Below are positions 7,626 through 19,319 of a stretch of 64,000 bases of DNA, one piece after another. Within the stretch, counting starts at the first letter, position 1. Every line of letters starts with the position of its first letter. The notes beneath the pieces were generated by a model. It made no database searches and had not been told where the DNA came from. It saw only the letters and a list, made by a program, of their open reading frames with translations. The DNA comes from Faunimonas pinastri. Its GTDB lineage: Bacteria > Pseudomonadota > Alphaproteobacteria > Rhizobiales > Afifellaceae. Location of the stretch: the NCBI RefSeq assembly GCF_900110915.1, contig NZ_FOFG01000009.1, forward strand, positions 1 through 64,000. Direction: 5' to 3'. The translations under genes were made by a program, and so were the position numbers.

Positions 7626-8758
7626 CCAGCGAGCCCCGCCGCATCCTGATGACGACGGACAGCGTCGGCGGCGTCTGGACTTACTCGCTCGACCTCTGCC
7701 GGGAACTGTCTCGCCGCAACATCGACGTCACGCTGGTGGTGATGGGCGGCAAGCCCAACCGCGAGCAGATGCGCGACGCGGAGTTTCTCTCCAACGTTTC
7801 GCTGATCGCGACCGACCTCAAGCTGGAATGGATGCAGGGCGCGGAGGACGATCTGCGGATCGCCGACGAATTGCTGATCGAGCTGGAAGCCGAACGGCAG
7901 CCCGACATCGTGCATCTGAACGGCTACCATCATGCCGCGCTGCCCTTTCAAGCGCCGGTGCTCGCCGTCGCGCATTCCTGCGTCACCTCCTGGTTCCGCG
8001 CCTGCCGGGCCGAGCCGGTGCCGGCGGAATGGGAGAGGTACGAGCACCGCGTCGGCGAATGCGTACGCGCCGCCGACATGATCGTGGCGCCGACGCACTC
8101 GTATTACCGGACCTTCACCGAGCTGCACGGGCAGCCGCGCGCGGGCCGTGTCATCCTGAACGGACGCGATCCCAACCGCTTCGATCCCCGCCGCCAGAAG
8201 CACCCGGTGGCACTGGGTTCCGGCCGCCTCTGGGATGAGGCGAAGAACATCTCGCTCCTCTGCAAGGCGGCCGAGGGCCTCCCCTATCCCGTGGCGATCG
8301 CCGGGACGGCCTGCCCCCCCGGCAGCAATCGGGCCGAGCTCCAGCCCAACGTCACCGAACTCGGTTTTCTGCCGCCGCCCGACCTTGCCGGCCACATGGC
8401 GCGATCGTCCGTCTATGTCGCCCCGGCGCGCTACGAGCCGTTCGGGCTGGGCGTCCTGGAAGCGGCGCTTTCCGCCTGCGCGCTGATCGTCGCCGACATC
8501 GGCACCCTGCGCGAACTCTGGGACGGCGCGGCGGTCTTTGTCAGCCCGGACGACGCTGCCGGCCTGCACAATGCCCTGCGCGCGCTCCTGGACGATCCCC
8601 GCCGCTGCGAGGAACTCGGGACGCTGGCGCTCGAACGTGGCCGCCATTTCACGGCGGAGCGGATGGCCGAGGGCTATCTCGACGCCTACCGCACGCTCCT
8701 CGGCGGCTCGCATCCCCACGTCGGAATGCCGGCCCGGACGCAGGGAGCCCGACTTTGA
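7622..8758 (+). CDS. Glycosyltransferase family 4 protein
   Basis: A 378-residue GT-B fold retaining glycosyltransferase, likely cytoplasmic. The N-terminal domain starts with a glycine-rich acceptor loop (TTDSVGGVWTYSLDLCREL), and DIVHLNGYHHA is the usual histidine-containing strand. The C-terminal GT4 domain has the donor-binding E-x7-E motif in EPFGLGVLEAALSACALI followed by LWDGAAVFVSPDD. The donor sugar is unknown; neighbours make UDP-xylose and epimerised dTDP/CDP sugars. It follows the previous gene after 16 bases bridged by a minicistron, and its stop overlaps another minicistron (TGATG). Confidence 0.88.
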   Translation: MTSEPRRILMTTDSVGGVWTYSLDLCRELSRRNIDVTLVVMGGKPNREQMRDAEFLSNVSLIATDLKLEWMQGAEDDLRIADELLIELEAERQPDIVHLNGYHHAALPFQAPVLAVAHSCVTSWFRACRAEPVPAEWERYEHRVGECVRAADMIVAPTHSYYRTFTELHGQPRAGRVILNGRDPNRFDPRRQKHPVALGSGRLWDEAKNISLLCKAAEGLPYPVAIAGTACPPGSNRAELQPNVTELGFLPPPDLAGHMARSSVYVAPARYEPFGLGVLEAALSACALIVADIGTLRELWDGAAVFVSPDDAAGLHNALRALLDDPRRCEELGTLALERGRHFTAERMAEGYLDAYRTLLGGSHPHVGMPARTQGARL

Positions 8759-8787
8759 TGGCCCGGATTTTACGGAACGCAGCATGA
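8758..8787 (+). CDS. Candidate nine-residue linking minicistron 1
   Basis: ATG at 8758 overlaps the stop of the GT4 gene; the peptide would be MARILRNAA. Its TGA at 8785-8787 overlaps the ATG of the next minicistron. A role in translational coupling is inferred. Confidence 0.3.
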   Translation: MARILRNAA

Positions 8788-8825
8788 CATCGAACTCCGC
8801 ATCGAACGCGAGGCTCAACGGATGA
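8784..8825 (+). CDS. Candidate 13-residue linking minicistron 2
   Basis: ATG at 8784 overlaps the previous TGA; the peptide would be MTSNSASNARLNG. Its TGA at 8823-8825 overlaps the ATG of the glycosyltransferase at 8822. The 63-base gap between the flanking genes is therefore completely covered by a two-step stop-start chain. Confidence 0.35.
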   Translation: MTSNSASNARLNG

Positions 8826-9940
8826 AGGTCGTCTTCTTCGTCCATGCCGTCGCCTCCTGCTGGAACAATGGCAACGCCCACTTCCTACGCGGCGTCGTGA
8901 CCGCGCTGCAGGAAAAGGGACACGAGGTCGTCCTCCACGAGCCTGCCGGCGCCTGGAGCCGAGAGAACCTCATCGCCGACCATGGCGTCGCCGCGCTGGA
9001 GCGCTACGCCCGGACGTTTCCCCACATCCAGCCCGCCCTTTATGCGGGCGATCCCGACCTGATCGAGCTTACCGAGGGCGCGGACCTGGTGATCGTCCAC
9101 GAGTGGAACGAGCCGGACCTCGTCAACCGCCTGGGCCGAATGCGGGCGAACGGCGCGCCGTTCGTGCTGCTCTTCCACGATACGCACCACCGCGCCGCCA
9201 CCGTGCCCGATGAGATGGCCCGGTTCGATCTCTCCGGCTATGACGGCGTGCTGGCCTTCGGCGCGGCGATCGGCGAGATCTACGAGGAGCGCGGCTGGGC
9301 CAGGCGCGTCTGGACCTGGCACGAGGCGGCCGATACCTCGATCTTCTATCCCCGGCAGGCGGGGGAGATCGCAGGCGATCTCGTATGGGTCGGCAATTGG
9401 GGCGACGAGGAGCGCTCGGACGAACTTCGCGAGTTCCTGCTGGAACCCTCCTCCGCCCTCGCCCTGACCACGCACATCTACGGCGTCCGCTACCCGCAAT
9501 ATGCGCGGGACGAGTTGAAGCAGCACGGCATCGAATATCGCGGCTTCCTGCCGAACTACGACGCGCCCGATGCCTTCGCCCGCCATCGTTTCACCGTGCA
9601 TGTGCCGCGCCGGCCCTATGCGCGCGCTCTGCCCGGCATTCCGACGATCCGCGTCTTCGAGGCGCTGGCTTGCGGCATTCCGTTGATCAGCGCCCCCTGG
9701 GAGGACACCGAGCAGCTCTTTCCCGCCGGCAGCTATCTCAGGGTTAACAGCGGCGAGGAGATGCGACGCGCCATGCGCGCCGTGCTGGACGATGAGGACC
9801 TCGCGGCCTCGCTGCGCGAAACCGGGCTGAAGGCGGTGCTGAACGGCCATACGTGCCGCGATCGCGTCGACCAGCTACTCGAAATCTACTCCACCCTCGC
9901 GCCCCGGACGGGTGCGCAGCGCATGCAGGAAGCGGTTTGA
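8822..9940 (+). CDS. CgeB-like glycosyltransferase, copy 1 of 3
   Basis: A 372-residue GT-B glycosyltransferase with a C-terminal Glycos_transf_1_2/CgeB-like domain. The N-terminal signature SCWNNGNAHFLRGVVTAL recurs in altered form in the next two genes. The donor-site region is PTIRVFEALACGIPLISAPW, and each copy has the same R-x-F-E-A block followed by a W-(E/D) pair. No signal peptide or membrane segment is seen. It presumably adds one sugar of a short glycan. It is coupled at both ends: its ATG lies in the ATGA after minicistron 2 and its TGA overlaps the next ATG. Confidence 0.82.
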   Translation: MKVVFFVHAVASCWNNGNAHFLRGVVTALQEKGHEVVLHEPAGAWSRENLIADHGVAALERYARTFPHIQPALYAGDPDLIELTEGADLVIVHEWNEPDLVNRLGRMRANGAPFVLLFHDTHHRAATVPDEMARFDLSGYDGVLAFGAAIGEIYEERGWARRVWTWHEAADTSIFYPRQAGEIAGDLVWVGNWGDEERSDELREFLLEPSSALALTTHIYGVRYPQYARDELKQHGIEYRGFLPNYDAPDAFARHRFTVHVPRRPYARALPGIPTIRVFEALACGIPLISAPWEDTEQLFPAGSYLRVNSGEEMRRAMRAVLDDEDLAASLRETGLKAVLNGHTCRDRVDQLLEIYSTLAPRTGAQRMQEAV

Positions 9941-11025
9941 TGCAGTTCGCCTTTTTCGGCTCCAGTCTCGTCTCGGCCTACTGGAACGGCGCCGCCACCT
10001 ATTATCGCGGCCTCCTGAAGGCGCTCGCCGCGCGTGGCCATTCGGTCGCCTTCTACGAGCCGGATGCGTTCGAGCGGCAGGCGCATCGCGATATCGACGA
10101 CCCCGACTGGGCGCGCGTCACTGTGTTCCAGCCGGATGCGGAAGGCCTGCAGCGCTCGCTCGATGCCGCGGCTTCGGCCGACGTGGTGGTCAAGTTCAGC
10201 GGCGTCGGCGTGCTCGACCGCGAGTTGGAGCAGGCCGTCGTCGACATGAAGCGGCCAAACCGCACCGTGCTCTTCTGGGACGTGGACGCACCGGCGACGC
10301 TCGACAGCATCTTCGCCGACCCCGCCGACCCGCTCCGCCATCAGATCCCGCGCTACGACGCGGTCATGACCTATGGCGGCGGCGAGGCCGTGGTCTCGGC
10401 CTACGAGAAGCTCGGGGCCAAGGCCTGCCTGCCGATCTACAACGCCGTCGATCCCGCCACCCATCACCGGGTGGAGCCCGAGGACCGCTTCCGCACCGAC
10501 CTGGCCTTCCTGGGCAACCGCCTGCCCGACCGCGAGGCGCGCGTGGAAGAGTTCTTCCTGAACCCCGCCGCGAAGCTGCCGGAGCGCCGCTTCCTGCTAG
10601 GCGGCAACGGCTGGGCCGACAAGCCGATGTCGTCCAACATCGACTATATCGGCCACGTCTATACCCGTGACCACAACGCGCTGAACTCGTCGGCGCTGGC
10701 GGTCCTCAACATCAATCGCGAAAGCATGGCGCGCTACGGGGCTTCCCCGCCGACGCGCATCTTCGAGGCCGCCGGGGCCGCCGCCTGCATCGTCACCGAT
10801 GCCTGGGAAGGCATCGAGCAGTTCCTGGAACCCGACCGCGAGATCCTGCTCGCCGCGACCGGCGACGAGGTGGCCGCCCATGTCGAGGCGCTCGATCCCG
10901 AACGCGCCCGCGCCATCGGCGACGCCGCCTGCCGCCGCGTTCTCGCCGCCCACACCTATTCCCATCGCGCGGAGCAGTTGGAGGCCATCCTGGAAGGCCG
11001 AGAGGCGCTGCAGGAGGCGATCTGA
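9940..11025 (+). CDS. CgeB-like glycosyltransferase, copy 2 of 3
   Basis: A 361-residue paralogue of its neighbours. It opens MQFAFFGSSLVSAYWNGAAT, and YYRGLLKALAARGH corresponds to the repeated N-terminal motif. The donor region is PPTRIFEAAGAAACIVTDAW, then EGIEQFLEPDREILLA. I chose the ATG at 9940 because it overlaps the upstream stop (TGATG), and the family motif begins right after it. It is closer to copy 3 than to copy 1 around the EP(D/G)REILLA stretch. Acceptor and donor are unknown. Confidence 0.82.
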   Translation: MQFAFFGSSLVSAYWNGAATYYRGLLKALAARGHSVAFYEPDAFERQAHRDIDDPDWARVTVFQPDAEGLQRSLDAAASADVVVKFSGVGVLDRELEQAVVDMKRPNRTVLFWDVDAPATLDSIFADPADPLRHQIPRYDAVMTYGGGEAVVSAYEKLGAKACLPIYNAVDPATHHRVEPEDRFRTDLAFLGNRLPDREARVEEFFLNPAAKLPERRFLLGGNGWADKPMSSNIDYIGHVYTRDHNALNSSALAVLNINRESMARYGASPPTRIFEAAGAAACIVTDAWEGIEQFLEPDREILLAATGDEVAAHVEALDPERARAIGDAACRRVLAAHTYSHRAEQLEAILEGREALQEAI

Positions 11026-12125
11026 TGGCGACGATCGCCATCCTCGGCCTGTCCATCACGTCCTCATGGGGCAACGGACACGCAACCACCTATCGCGGGC
11101 TGGTGAAGGCGCTGGCGCGGCGCGGGCACGATGTCGTCTTCCTGGAACGCGATGTGCCCTGGTACGCCTCGCATCGCGATCTCGCCGATCCGCCCTATTG
11201 CCGGACGCATCTCTACGCCGACCGCGAGGAACTGGATCGTCGCTTCTCCGCGATCGTGCGCGAAGCCGATGCCGTGATCGTCGGCTCCTACGTGCCGGAA
11301 GGCGTGGAGGTCGGGAAATGGGCCCTGGCGCGCGCCTCGGGACCCGTCGCCTTCTACGACATCGACACGCCGGTGACCTTGGCCAAGCTCGCGCGCGGCG
11401 ACGAGGAATATCTGACGGCCGAGCTCATCGGCGCCTACCACCATTACCTGTCGTTCACCGGCGGCCCGACGCTGGACCGGCTGCGCCAACTAGGCAGCCC
11501 CGACCCGGTGCCCTTCTACTGCGCCGTGGATCCCGACGTTCACCATCCGCTGGACGTCGCGCGCGACTGGCGGCTCGGCTATCTCGGCACCTATTCGCCC
11601 GACCGCCAGCCGACGCTGGAGCGGCTGCTGCTCGCTCCCGCGCGGGACCTTTCGGATGCGCGCTTCGTCGTCGCCGGCCCGCAATATCCCGAAGACACCG
11701 CCTGGCCGGAAAACGTCTCCTACATCTGGCACCTGCCGCCCTCGGAGCATGGCGCCTTCTATTGCGGACAGGACTTCACGCTGAACATCACCCGCGCCGA
11801 CATGCGCGCCGCCGGCTGGTCGCCGAGCGTGCGGCTGTTCGAGGCGGCGGCCTGCGGCGTGCCGGTGATCAGCGACACCTGGGACGGACTTGCCGATTTC
11901 TTCGAGCCGGGCCGCGAGATCCTGCTGGCGGAGAGCACAGCCGAGGTCGTGGAATTCCTGAACGATATCGACGAGGCGGGACGGCAGGCGATCGGCGCGG
12001 CGGCGCGCGCGGCGGTGCTGCGCTCGCACACCGCCGACCACCGTGCCGAGCAGCTGGAACAGCTCTTCTCGCTCCGCCCCGCCGCTCGATCCGAGAACAC
12101 GCGGCACCCGGAGCCGGTGTCGTGA
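11025..12125 (+). CDS. CgeB-like glycosyltransferase, copy 3 of 3
   Basis: A 366-residue protein beginning [20 protein letters not shown] with the [19 protein letters not shown] block shared with copies 1 and 2. The C-terminal donor region is [20 protein letters not shown] and [16 protein letters not shown]. The start overlaps the preceding stop (TGATG). Its own stop overlaps a GTG (GTGA) that opens the small ORF at 12122. Three consecutive diverged paralogues suggest tandem duplication and successive transfer of related sugars. Confidence 0.82.
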   Translation: MATIAILGLSITSSWGNGHATTYRGLVKALARRGHDVVFLERDVPWYASHRDLADPPYCRTHLYADREELDRRFSAIVREADAVIVGSYVPEGVEVGKWALARASGPVAFYDIDTPVTLAKLARGDEEYLTAELIGAYHHYLSFTGGPTLDRLRQLGSPDPVPFYCAVDPDVHHPLDVARDWRLGYLGTYSPDRQPTLERLLLAPARDLSDARFVVAGPQYPEDTAWPENVSYIWHLPPSEHGAFYCGQDFTLNITRADMRAAGWSPSVRLFEAAACGVPVISDTWDGLADFFEPGREILLAESTAEVVEFLNDIDEAGRQAIGAAARAAVLRSHTADHRAEQLEQLFSLRPAARSENTRHPEPVS

Positions 12126-12294
12126 GCGCCATCCTGTCCCGGCTAAACTATCAAGGAACAAGGATGATCGCGGAAACGTTCGTGTCCGGCATGAACCGCT
12201 CCGTCCCATCCACAAACGCAGCAGAACCCCTGACTGGCGTCTCGCGCCGCCCCGGCGCTACGATCCCTCGGGAACAGCAAGAAGGAACGACGCG

Positions 12295-12298
<4 letters not shown>
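12122..12298 (+). CDS. Candidate 58-residue small protein, coupled at both ends
   Basis: The frame opens at GTG 12122, which overlaps the stop of the upstream glycosyltransferase. It closes with TGA at 12296-12298, which overlaps the ATG of the downstream decarboxylase (ATGA). An internal ATG at 12164 has an AAGGAACAAGG upstream and would give 44 residues ([14 protein letters not shown]...). The product is hydrophilic and rich in Ser/Thr/Pro/Arg with no recognised domain. Double coupling argues for real translation, but the product itself may be dispensable. The GC content here is lower than in the flanking genes. Confidence 0.45.
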
Positions 12299-13320
<1,022 letters not shown>

Positions 13321-13344
13321 AGGTCGCCTGTCCCGGGCGGCCGC

Positions 13345-13794
13345 TCAGTCGGCTCCCGGGTTCGGGTGACAAACGCTGCGGTTCCCCGCGCGGGAACCGT
13401 CGCAGCCGGCGGCCTCTAACCCGGCCAGGATCGGACAATCCGGCCGGCCGTCGCCGTCGCAGGCATCGGCCAGATGCTGCAGCACGTCCGCCATTTCGCG
13501 AAGCCGGACGATGCGTCCTTCCAGTTCCGCCAGATGCGTTCGGGCGAGCGCCTTCACCTCAGCGTTGCTGCGTCCCCGGTCGGTCCAGAGCCGCAGCAGC
13601 ACCCGGATCTGCTCGATCGGAAAGCCGAGGTCGCGCGAATGGCGGATGAAGCGGAGGCGGGAGAGATCCTCGTCCGCATAATCGCGATAGCCGCTGTCGC
13701 GCCGATCCGCCGTCGGCACCAGCCCGATCGCCTCGTAGTGCCGGATCATCTTGGCGGATACGCCCGAAGCCCTGGCCGCTTCCCCGATCTGCAT
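13345..13794 (-). CDS. cueR: Copper-responsive MerR-family regulator CueR
   Basis: A 149-residue MerR regulator. The N-terminal winged helix (IGEAARASGVSAKMIRHYE) is followed by the dimerisation helix and a metal-binding loop with C112 and C120 (CDGDGRPDCPI), at the same numbers as in E. coli CueR. A serine at 76 replaces the cysteine found in divalent-ion sensors, pointing to Cu+/Ag+/Au+ sensing. The C-terminal tail has two extra cysteines (C131, C142). It is divergent from the copper ATPase and probably activates it from the dyad at 13819-13839. Confidence 0.92.
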   Translation of the reverse strand: MQIGEAARASGVSAKMIRHYEAIGLVPTADRRDSGYRDYADEDLSRLRFIRHSRDLGFPIEQIRVLLRLWTDRGRSNAEVKALARTHLAELEGRIVRLREMADVLQHLADACDGDGRPDCPILAGLEAAGCDGSRAGNRSVCHPNPGAD

Positions 13795-13815
13795 GAACGC
13801 TCCGAATTCCGTCGC

Positions 13816-13846
13816 TTGACCTTCCCATGATGGGAAGGTGCAGAAC
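13816..13846 (+). promoter_or_regulatory. CueR-type operator/promoter of the copper ATPase
   Basis: ACCTTCCC-ATGAT-GGGAAGGT at 13819-13839 is a perfect 8-bp dyad overlapping a -35 element TTGACC (13816-13821). With the 19-base spacer characteristic of MerR promoters the -10 position falls at 13841-13846 (CAGAAC, a weak match). This fits activation by DNA distortion when CueR binds Cu+. Confidence 0.85.
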
Positions 13847-13869
13847 CGGTTTCAACAAGGAAACCGATC

Positions 13870-16443
<2,574 letters not shown>

Positions 16444-16475
16444 GCGCCATATCCATTCATCAGAGGAGACCAGCA

Positions 16476-16856
16476 ATGAAGATCACGACCATCCTGTCCG
16501 CCTTCATCGCGACCGGCGCCCTTGCCCTTCCGGGCATGGCTTCGGCGCAGGGGATGCAGGGCATGCAGCAGGAGGCGGGCAAGACCCAGGCCGCTGCGGC
16601 CTCCCCTGCCGACCAGGCCTTCGCCAGGTCGATGCAGAAGATGATGACGAACATGAAGATGAACCCGACGGGTCACCCCGACCACGATTTCGCGACCATG
16701 ATGATCCCGCATCATCAGGGCGCGATCGACATGGCCGAGGTGGAGCTGAAATACGGCAAGGATCCCGAACTGCGCATGCTCGCCGGGAAGATCGTGGCCT
16801 CGCAGAAGCCGGAAGTGGCTGAGCTCAAGGCGTGGCTCGCCAAGCACCCGAAATAG
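16476..16856 (+). CDS. Secreted DUF305 (CopM-like) metal-handling protein
   Basis: A 126-residue protein with a Sec signal peptide (residues 1-25, ending ASA-QG) and a DUF305 domain. The domain carries a methionine-rich helix (MQKMMTNMKM) and the conserved MMIPHHQGAIDMAE motif. These Met/His ligands are known in the family to bind copper or silver in the periplasm. GAGGAGA sits just upstream of the start. It is probably co-transcribed with the copper ATPase and would buffer periplasmic copper. Confidence 0.85.
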   Translation: MKITTILSAFIATGALALPGMASAQGMQGMQQEAGKTQAAAASPADQAFARSMQKMMTNMKMNPTGHPDHDFATMMIPHHQGAIDMAEVELKYGKDPELRMLAGKIVASQKPEVAELKAWLAKHPK

Positions 16857-16865
16857 CCGAAACGA

Positions 16866-16899
16866 GCTCTCCGGCCGGCCGGGTCGGCAGCCGGAGAGC
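16866..16899. terminator. Hairpin between convergent genes
   Basis: GCTCTCCGGC (16866-16875) pairs perfectly with GCCGGAGAGC (16890-16899) around a 14-base loop. There is no T-tract on either side, so it is a candidate bidirectional terminator only. Confidence 0.5.
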
Positions 16900-16906
16900 C
16901 GGAACC

Positions 16907-17146
16907 TCAGACGGACTCGACACCCCATTCGTCGCGGGCCTCTGCCGCCGTGCGGTTCAGCACGACCCGGTCGCCCTCGATTCCGCCCACGCTGTCGATG
17001 TGGATGAAATGATGCTCGCCGCCGGCGGCCGGATCGGTCTTGGCGAGCTTGATGCGGTCGCCATCCATGTGGTCGACCTTGCCGACATGCTGGTGATCCG
17101 AGCCGACCACTTCCATGTGCTCGCGGATTTCGGATGCGTCTGCCAT
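16907..17146 (-). CDS. DUF2171 family protein
   Basis: A 79-residue protein consisting of a single DUF2171 domain (MADASEIREHMEVVGSDHQH, then VGKVDHMDGDRIKLAK), a small beta-barrel-like domain of unknown role common in alphaproteobacteria. It is acidic, with no signal peptide or membrane segment. It is convergent with the DUF305 gene and lies downstream of the DUF2161 gene on the same strand with a 77-base gap. Confidence 0.8.
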   Translation of the reverse strand: MADASEIREHMEVVGSDHQHVGKVDHMDGDRIKLAKTDPAAGGEHHFIHIDSVGGIEGDRVVLNRTAAEARDEWGVESV

Positions 17147-17223
17147 TGGGATCTCCTCTTCGCCCTTGCGCGGCGTGCACGCTCAAACGACCGACCCGAG
17201 CCCATGTTCCCGGCGGCCGGCGC

Positions 17224-18015
17224 TTACTCTCCCGCTTCTTCGGCGGGCCCTTCCACCGGCTCGACCGCTGGCTCGACCACGGGCTCGACCACGGGCTCTA
17301 CCGCTAGCTCCTGGGGCCAGCGCTGCAGCGCCTCGCGCCCGGGGTCGGTGAGGTCGTAGAGGCCGCGCTCCACCCGGGCGAACCAGCCATAGACGTTGCG
17401 AAGCAGGATCTTCGCCGCATCGGGGGCCGCGTCCGGCGCTGCCGCCTTGAGGTCGCGCGGGCGCTTCGGCCCCGTTGCCAGAAGCGCGGCACACGATAGC
17501 GCCTGCTGGCGATAGGCGGTCATGACCGGCGCCTTGGTGCCGCCGCCGGCCATCGGGTCGCCGCGCCGGCGGCGGTGCTCGTCCACCAGCCGCGACCGAC
17601 GCTTGGGATCGCGGCGCGGCATGAGAGCGGCTGGGCTGAGCAGGACCTCCACCTGCCCCGTGGACGTGACGCCCAGGAGCCCGAAACCGAGCCGCCGGCA
17701 GAGATTGCGGAAGCGCGCGTCGCTCTCCCGTCCCTTGCCCCGCGCCGACATGCGCGCCGCCAGCCAGACCTCGTCGGAGGCCGCCGCCCGGTCCACGCCC
17801 TGCAGCACCAGCTCCATGTTGAAGCTCAGCTTGAGCTCGCAGACCACGACGACCGGCGTTTCTCCGTCGCGGAGCGCCAGCACGTCGCAGCCGCCGATCT
17901 CCCCCTTCACCTCGAAGCCGAGCTTCTCCAGAAAGCGTTTGACGGGTGGGTAGAGACTGGTTTCCAACGCTGCTCCTGTTTTCGCGACCTTGGCGGTGGC
18001 GGATCGAACGGGCAC
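17224..18015 (-). CDS. DUF2161 family PD-(D/E)XK-like protein
   Basis: A 263-residue protein. The N-terminal half looks like a restriction-nuclease-type fold: LYPPVKRFLEKLGFEVKGEI, then GCDVLAL and VVVCELKLSF supply the D...ExK residues. Families of this type are annotated as DUF2161 with a putative PD-(D/E)XK phosphodiesterase core; activity is unproven. The C-terminal half has an HTH-like stretch (KILLRNVYGWFARVERGLYDLT). The last 25 residues are a degenerate VEPVVEP repeat, encoded by 12-base units at about 17254-17308, which varies easily in length. Confidence 0.7.
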   Translation of the reverse strand: MPVRSATAKVAKTGAALETSLYPPVKRFLEKLGFEVKGEIGGCDVLALRDGETPVVVVCELKLSFNMELVLQGVDRAAASDEVWLAARMSARGKGRESDARFRNLCRRLGFGLLGVTSTGQVEVLLSPAALMPRRDPKRRSRLVDEHRRRRGDPMAGGGTKAPVMTAYRQQALSCAALLATGPKRPRDLKAAAPDAAPDAAKILLRNVYGWFARVERGLYDLTDPGREALQRWPQELAVEPVVEPVVEPAVEPVEGPAEEAGE

Positions 18016-18153
18016 TGCCGCCGGGTTTCCCGACGAAAACTCTCAGGTTTTCTGCCGGTTCTGTGGGCGGAACTCAATCCGATCTGCACGCTTGAAGCAA
18101 TCGACAGGCGGTGAAATCGCCCCCTCGCTCACCTTCCAGCACCGGAGCCTGAC

Positions 18154-19254
18154 TTGACCGCACCCGCGTCTCCCGTTCGCTTCGATCCCTCCGTCGAGCA
18201 ACCCGCCCCGGACGAGGCGGAAACGATCCAGTCGATCCTGGACAGCATGCGGTACGTCGTCGAGACCACCTACAAGGACGGCGGTCACGGGCTGCGCAGC
18301 GTGCATGCCAAGAGCCACGGCCTGCTGCAAGGCGAAGTGCGCGTTCTCGGCGGCCTGCCCGCGGTGTTGTCGCAGGGCGTGTTCGCGCAAGCGAAGACAT
18401 ACCCGGTGGTGATGCGCTTCTCCACCAATCCCGGCGATATCCTGGACGACAGCGTTTCTACCCCGCGTGGGCTCGCGATCAAGATGATCGGCGTGGAAGG
18501 CGAGCGGCTGCCGGGCTCGGAAGGCGACGCCACGCAGGACTTCGTCATGGTGAACGGCCCCGTGTTCAACGCCTCGACGCCGAAGCAGTTTGCGGGCAAC
18601 CTCAAGCTGCTCGCTGCCACCACCGACCGGGCGCAGGGCCTGAAGAAGGTCTTCTCGGCCGCCGCGCGCGGGCTGGAATGGGCGCTGGAGGAGGTCGGCA
18701 CGAAGAGCCCGACGCTCACCGGCCTCGGCGGCCAGCCGGAAACGCACCCGCTTGGCGAAGCCTTCTACACGCAGGTGCCGATCCGCTACGGCAACTACAT
18801 CGCCAAGCTCTCGATCGCCCCTGTCTCGCCGGAACTGCGCGACCTCAAGGACGCCCCGCTCAACGTCAACGGCAAGCCGAACGGCCTTCGCGACGCGATC
18901 GGAGAGTTCTTCGCGGAGCATGGCGGCGAATGGGAGATCCGCGTCCAGCTCTGCACCGACCTGGAGACCATGCCGATCGAGGACGCCTCCGTCCGCTGGC
19001 CGGAAGAGGAAAGTCCCTACGTTCCGGTCGCCCGCATCAGCGTTCAGCCGCAGCCGAGCTGGACGGAGGAGCGCTCCCGGACAGTCGATGACGGCTATTC
19101 CTTCCGGCCCTGGCACGGGATCGCCGCCCACCAGCCGCTCGGCGGCGTGATGCGCGTCCGCAAGCCCGTCTACGAGGATATCGTGGGCCTTCGATCGAAG
19201 CTCAACGGCTGCCCGATCCATGAGCCCGCCCGCCTCGACAAACTGCCGGCCTGA
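18154..19254 (+). CDS. Catalase-like haem protein (y4iL-type)
   Basis: A 366-residue protein of the short catalase-related family rather than a classical ~480-residue catalase. The conserved distal histidine block is VHAKSHGLL (near residue 50), followed by VVMRFSTNPGDILDD and PRGLAIKMIGVEG. DFVMVNGPVF matches the catalase Asn-containing strand. It starts with TTG, since no ATG precedes the conserved region. It may decompose hydrogen peroxide or organic peroxides. It lies 65 bases upstream of a molybdenum oxidoreductase operon, whose enzyme class can release hydrogen peroxide, so a protective pairing is plausible. Confidence 0.8.
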   Translation: MTAPASPVRFDPSVEQPAPDEAETIQSILDSMRYVVETTYKDGGHGLRSVHAKSHGLLQGEVRVLGGLPAVLSQGVFAQAKTYPVVMRFSTNPGDILDDSVSTPRGLAIKMIGVEGERLPGSEGDATQDFVMVNGPVFNASTPKQFAGNLKLLAATTDRAQGLKKVFSAAARGLEWALEEVGTKSPTLTGLGGQPETHPLGEAFYTQVPIRYGNYIAKLSIAPVSPELRDLKDAPLNVNGKPNGLRDAIGEFFAEHGGEWEIRVQLCTDLETMPIEDASVRWPEEESPYVPVARISVQPQPSWTEERSRTVDDGYSFRPWHGIAAHQPLGGVMRVRKPVYEDIVGLRSKLNGCPIHEPARLDKLPA

Positions 19255-19319
19255 GCCGGCCATCCGATCAGGGGCACGCCATCTGGAGCACGGCCCCGCT
19301 CCAACCGAAGCAGGACCCG

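Noticed and set aside
17254-17308. Repeat array as possible CRISPR
   Set aside because: The units are 12 bases, directly adjacent without spacers, and in frame with the DUF2161 coding sequence.
18068-18095. EcfG-type general-stress promoter (GGAAC plus a CGTT-like element) before the catalase-like gene
   Set aside because: GGAAC is present but the downstream element reads GCTT/CTTG rather than CGTT at the right spacing, so the match is insufficient.
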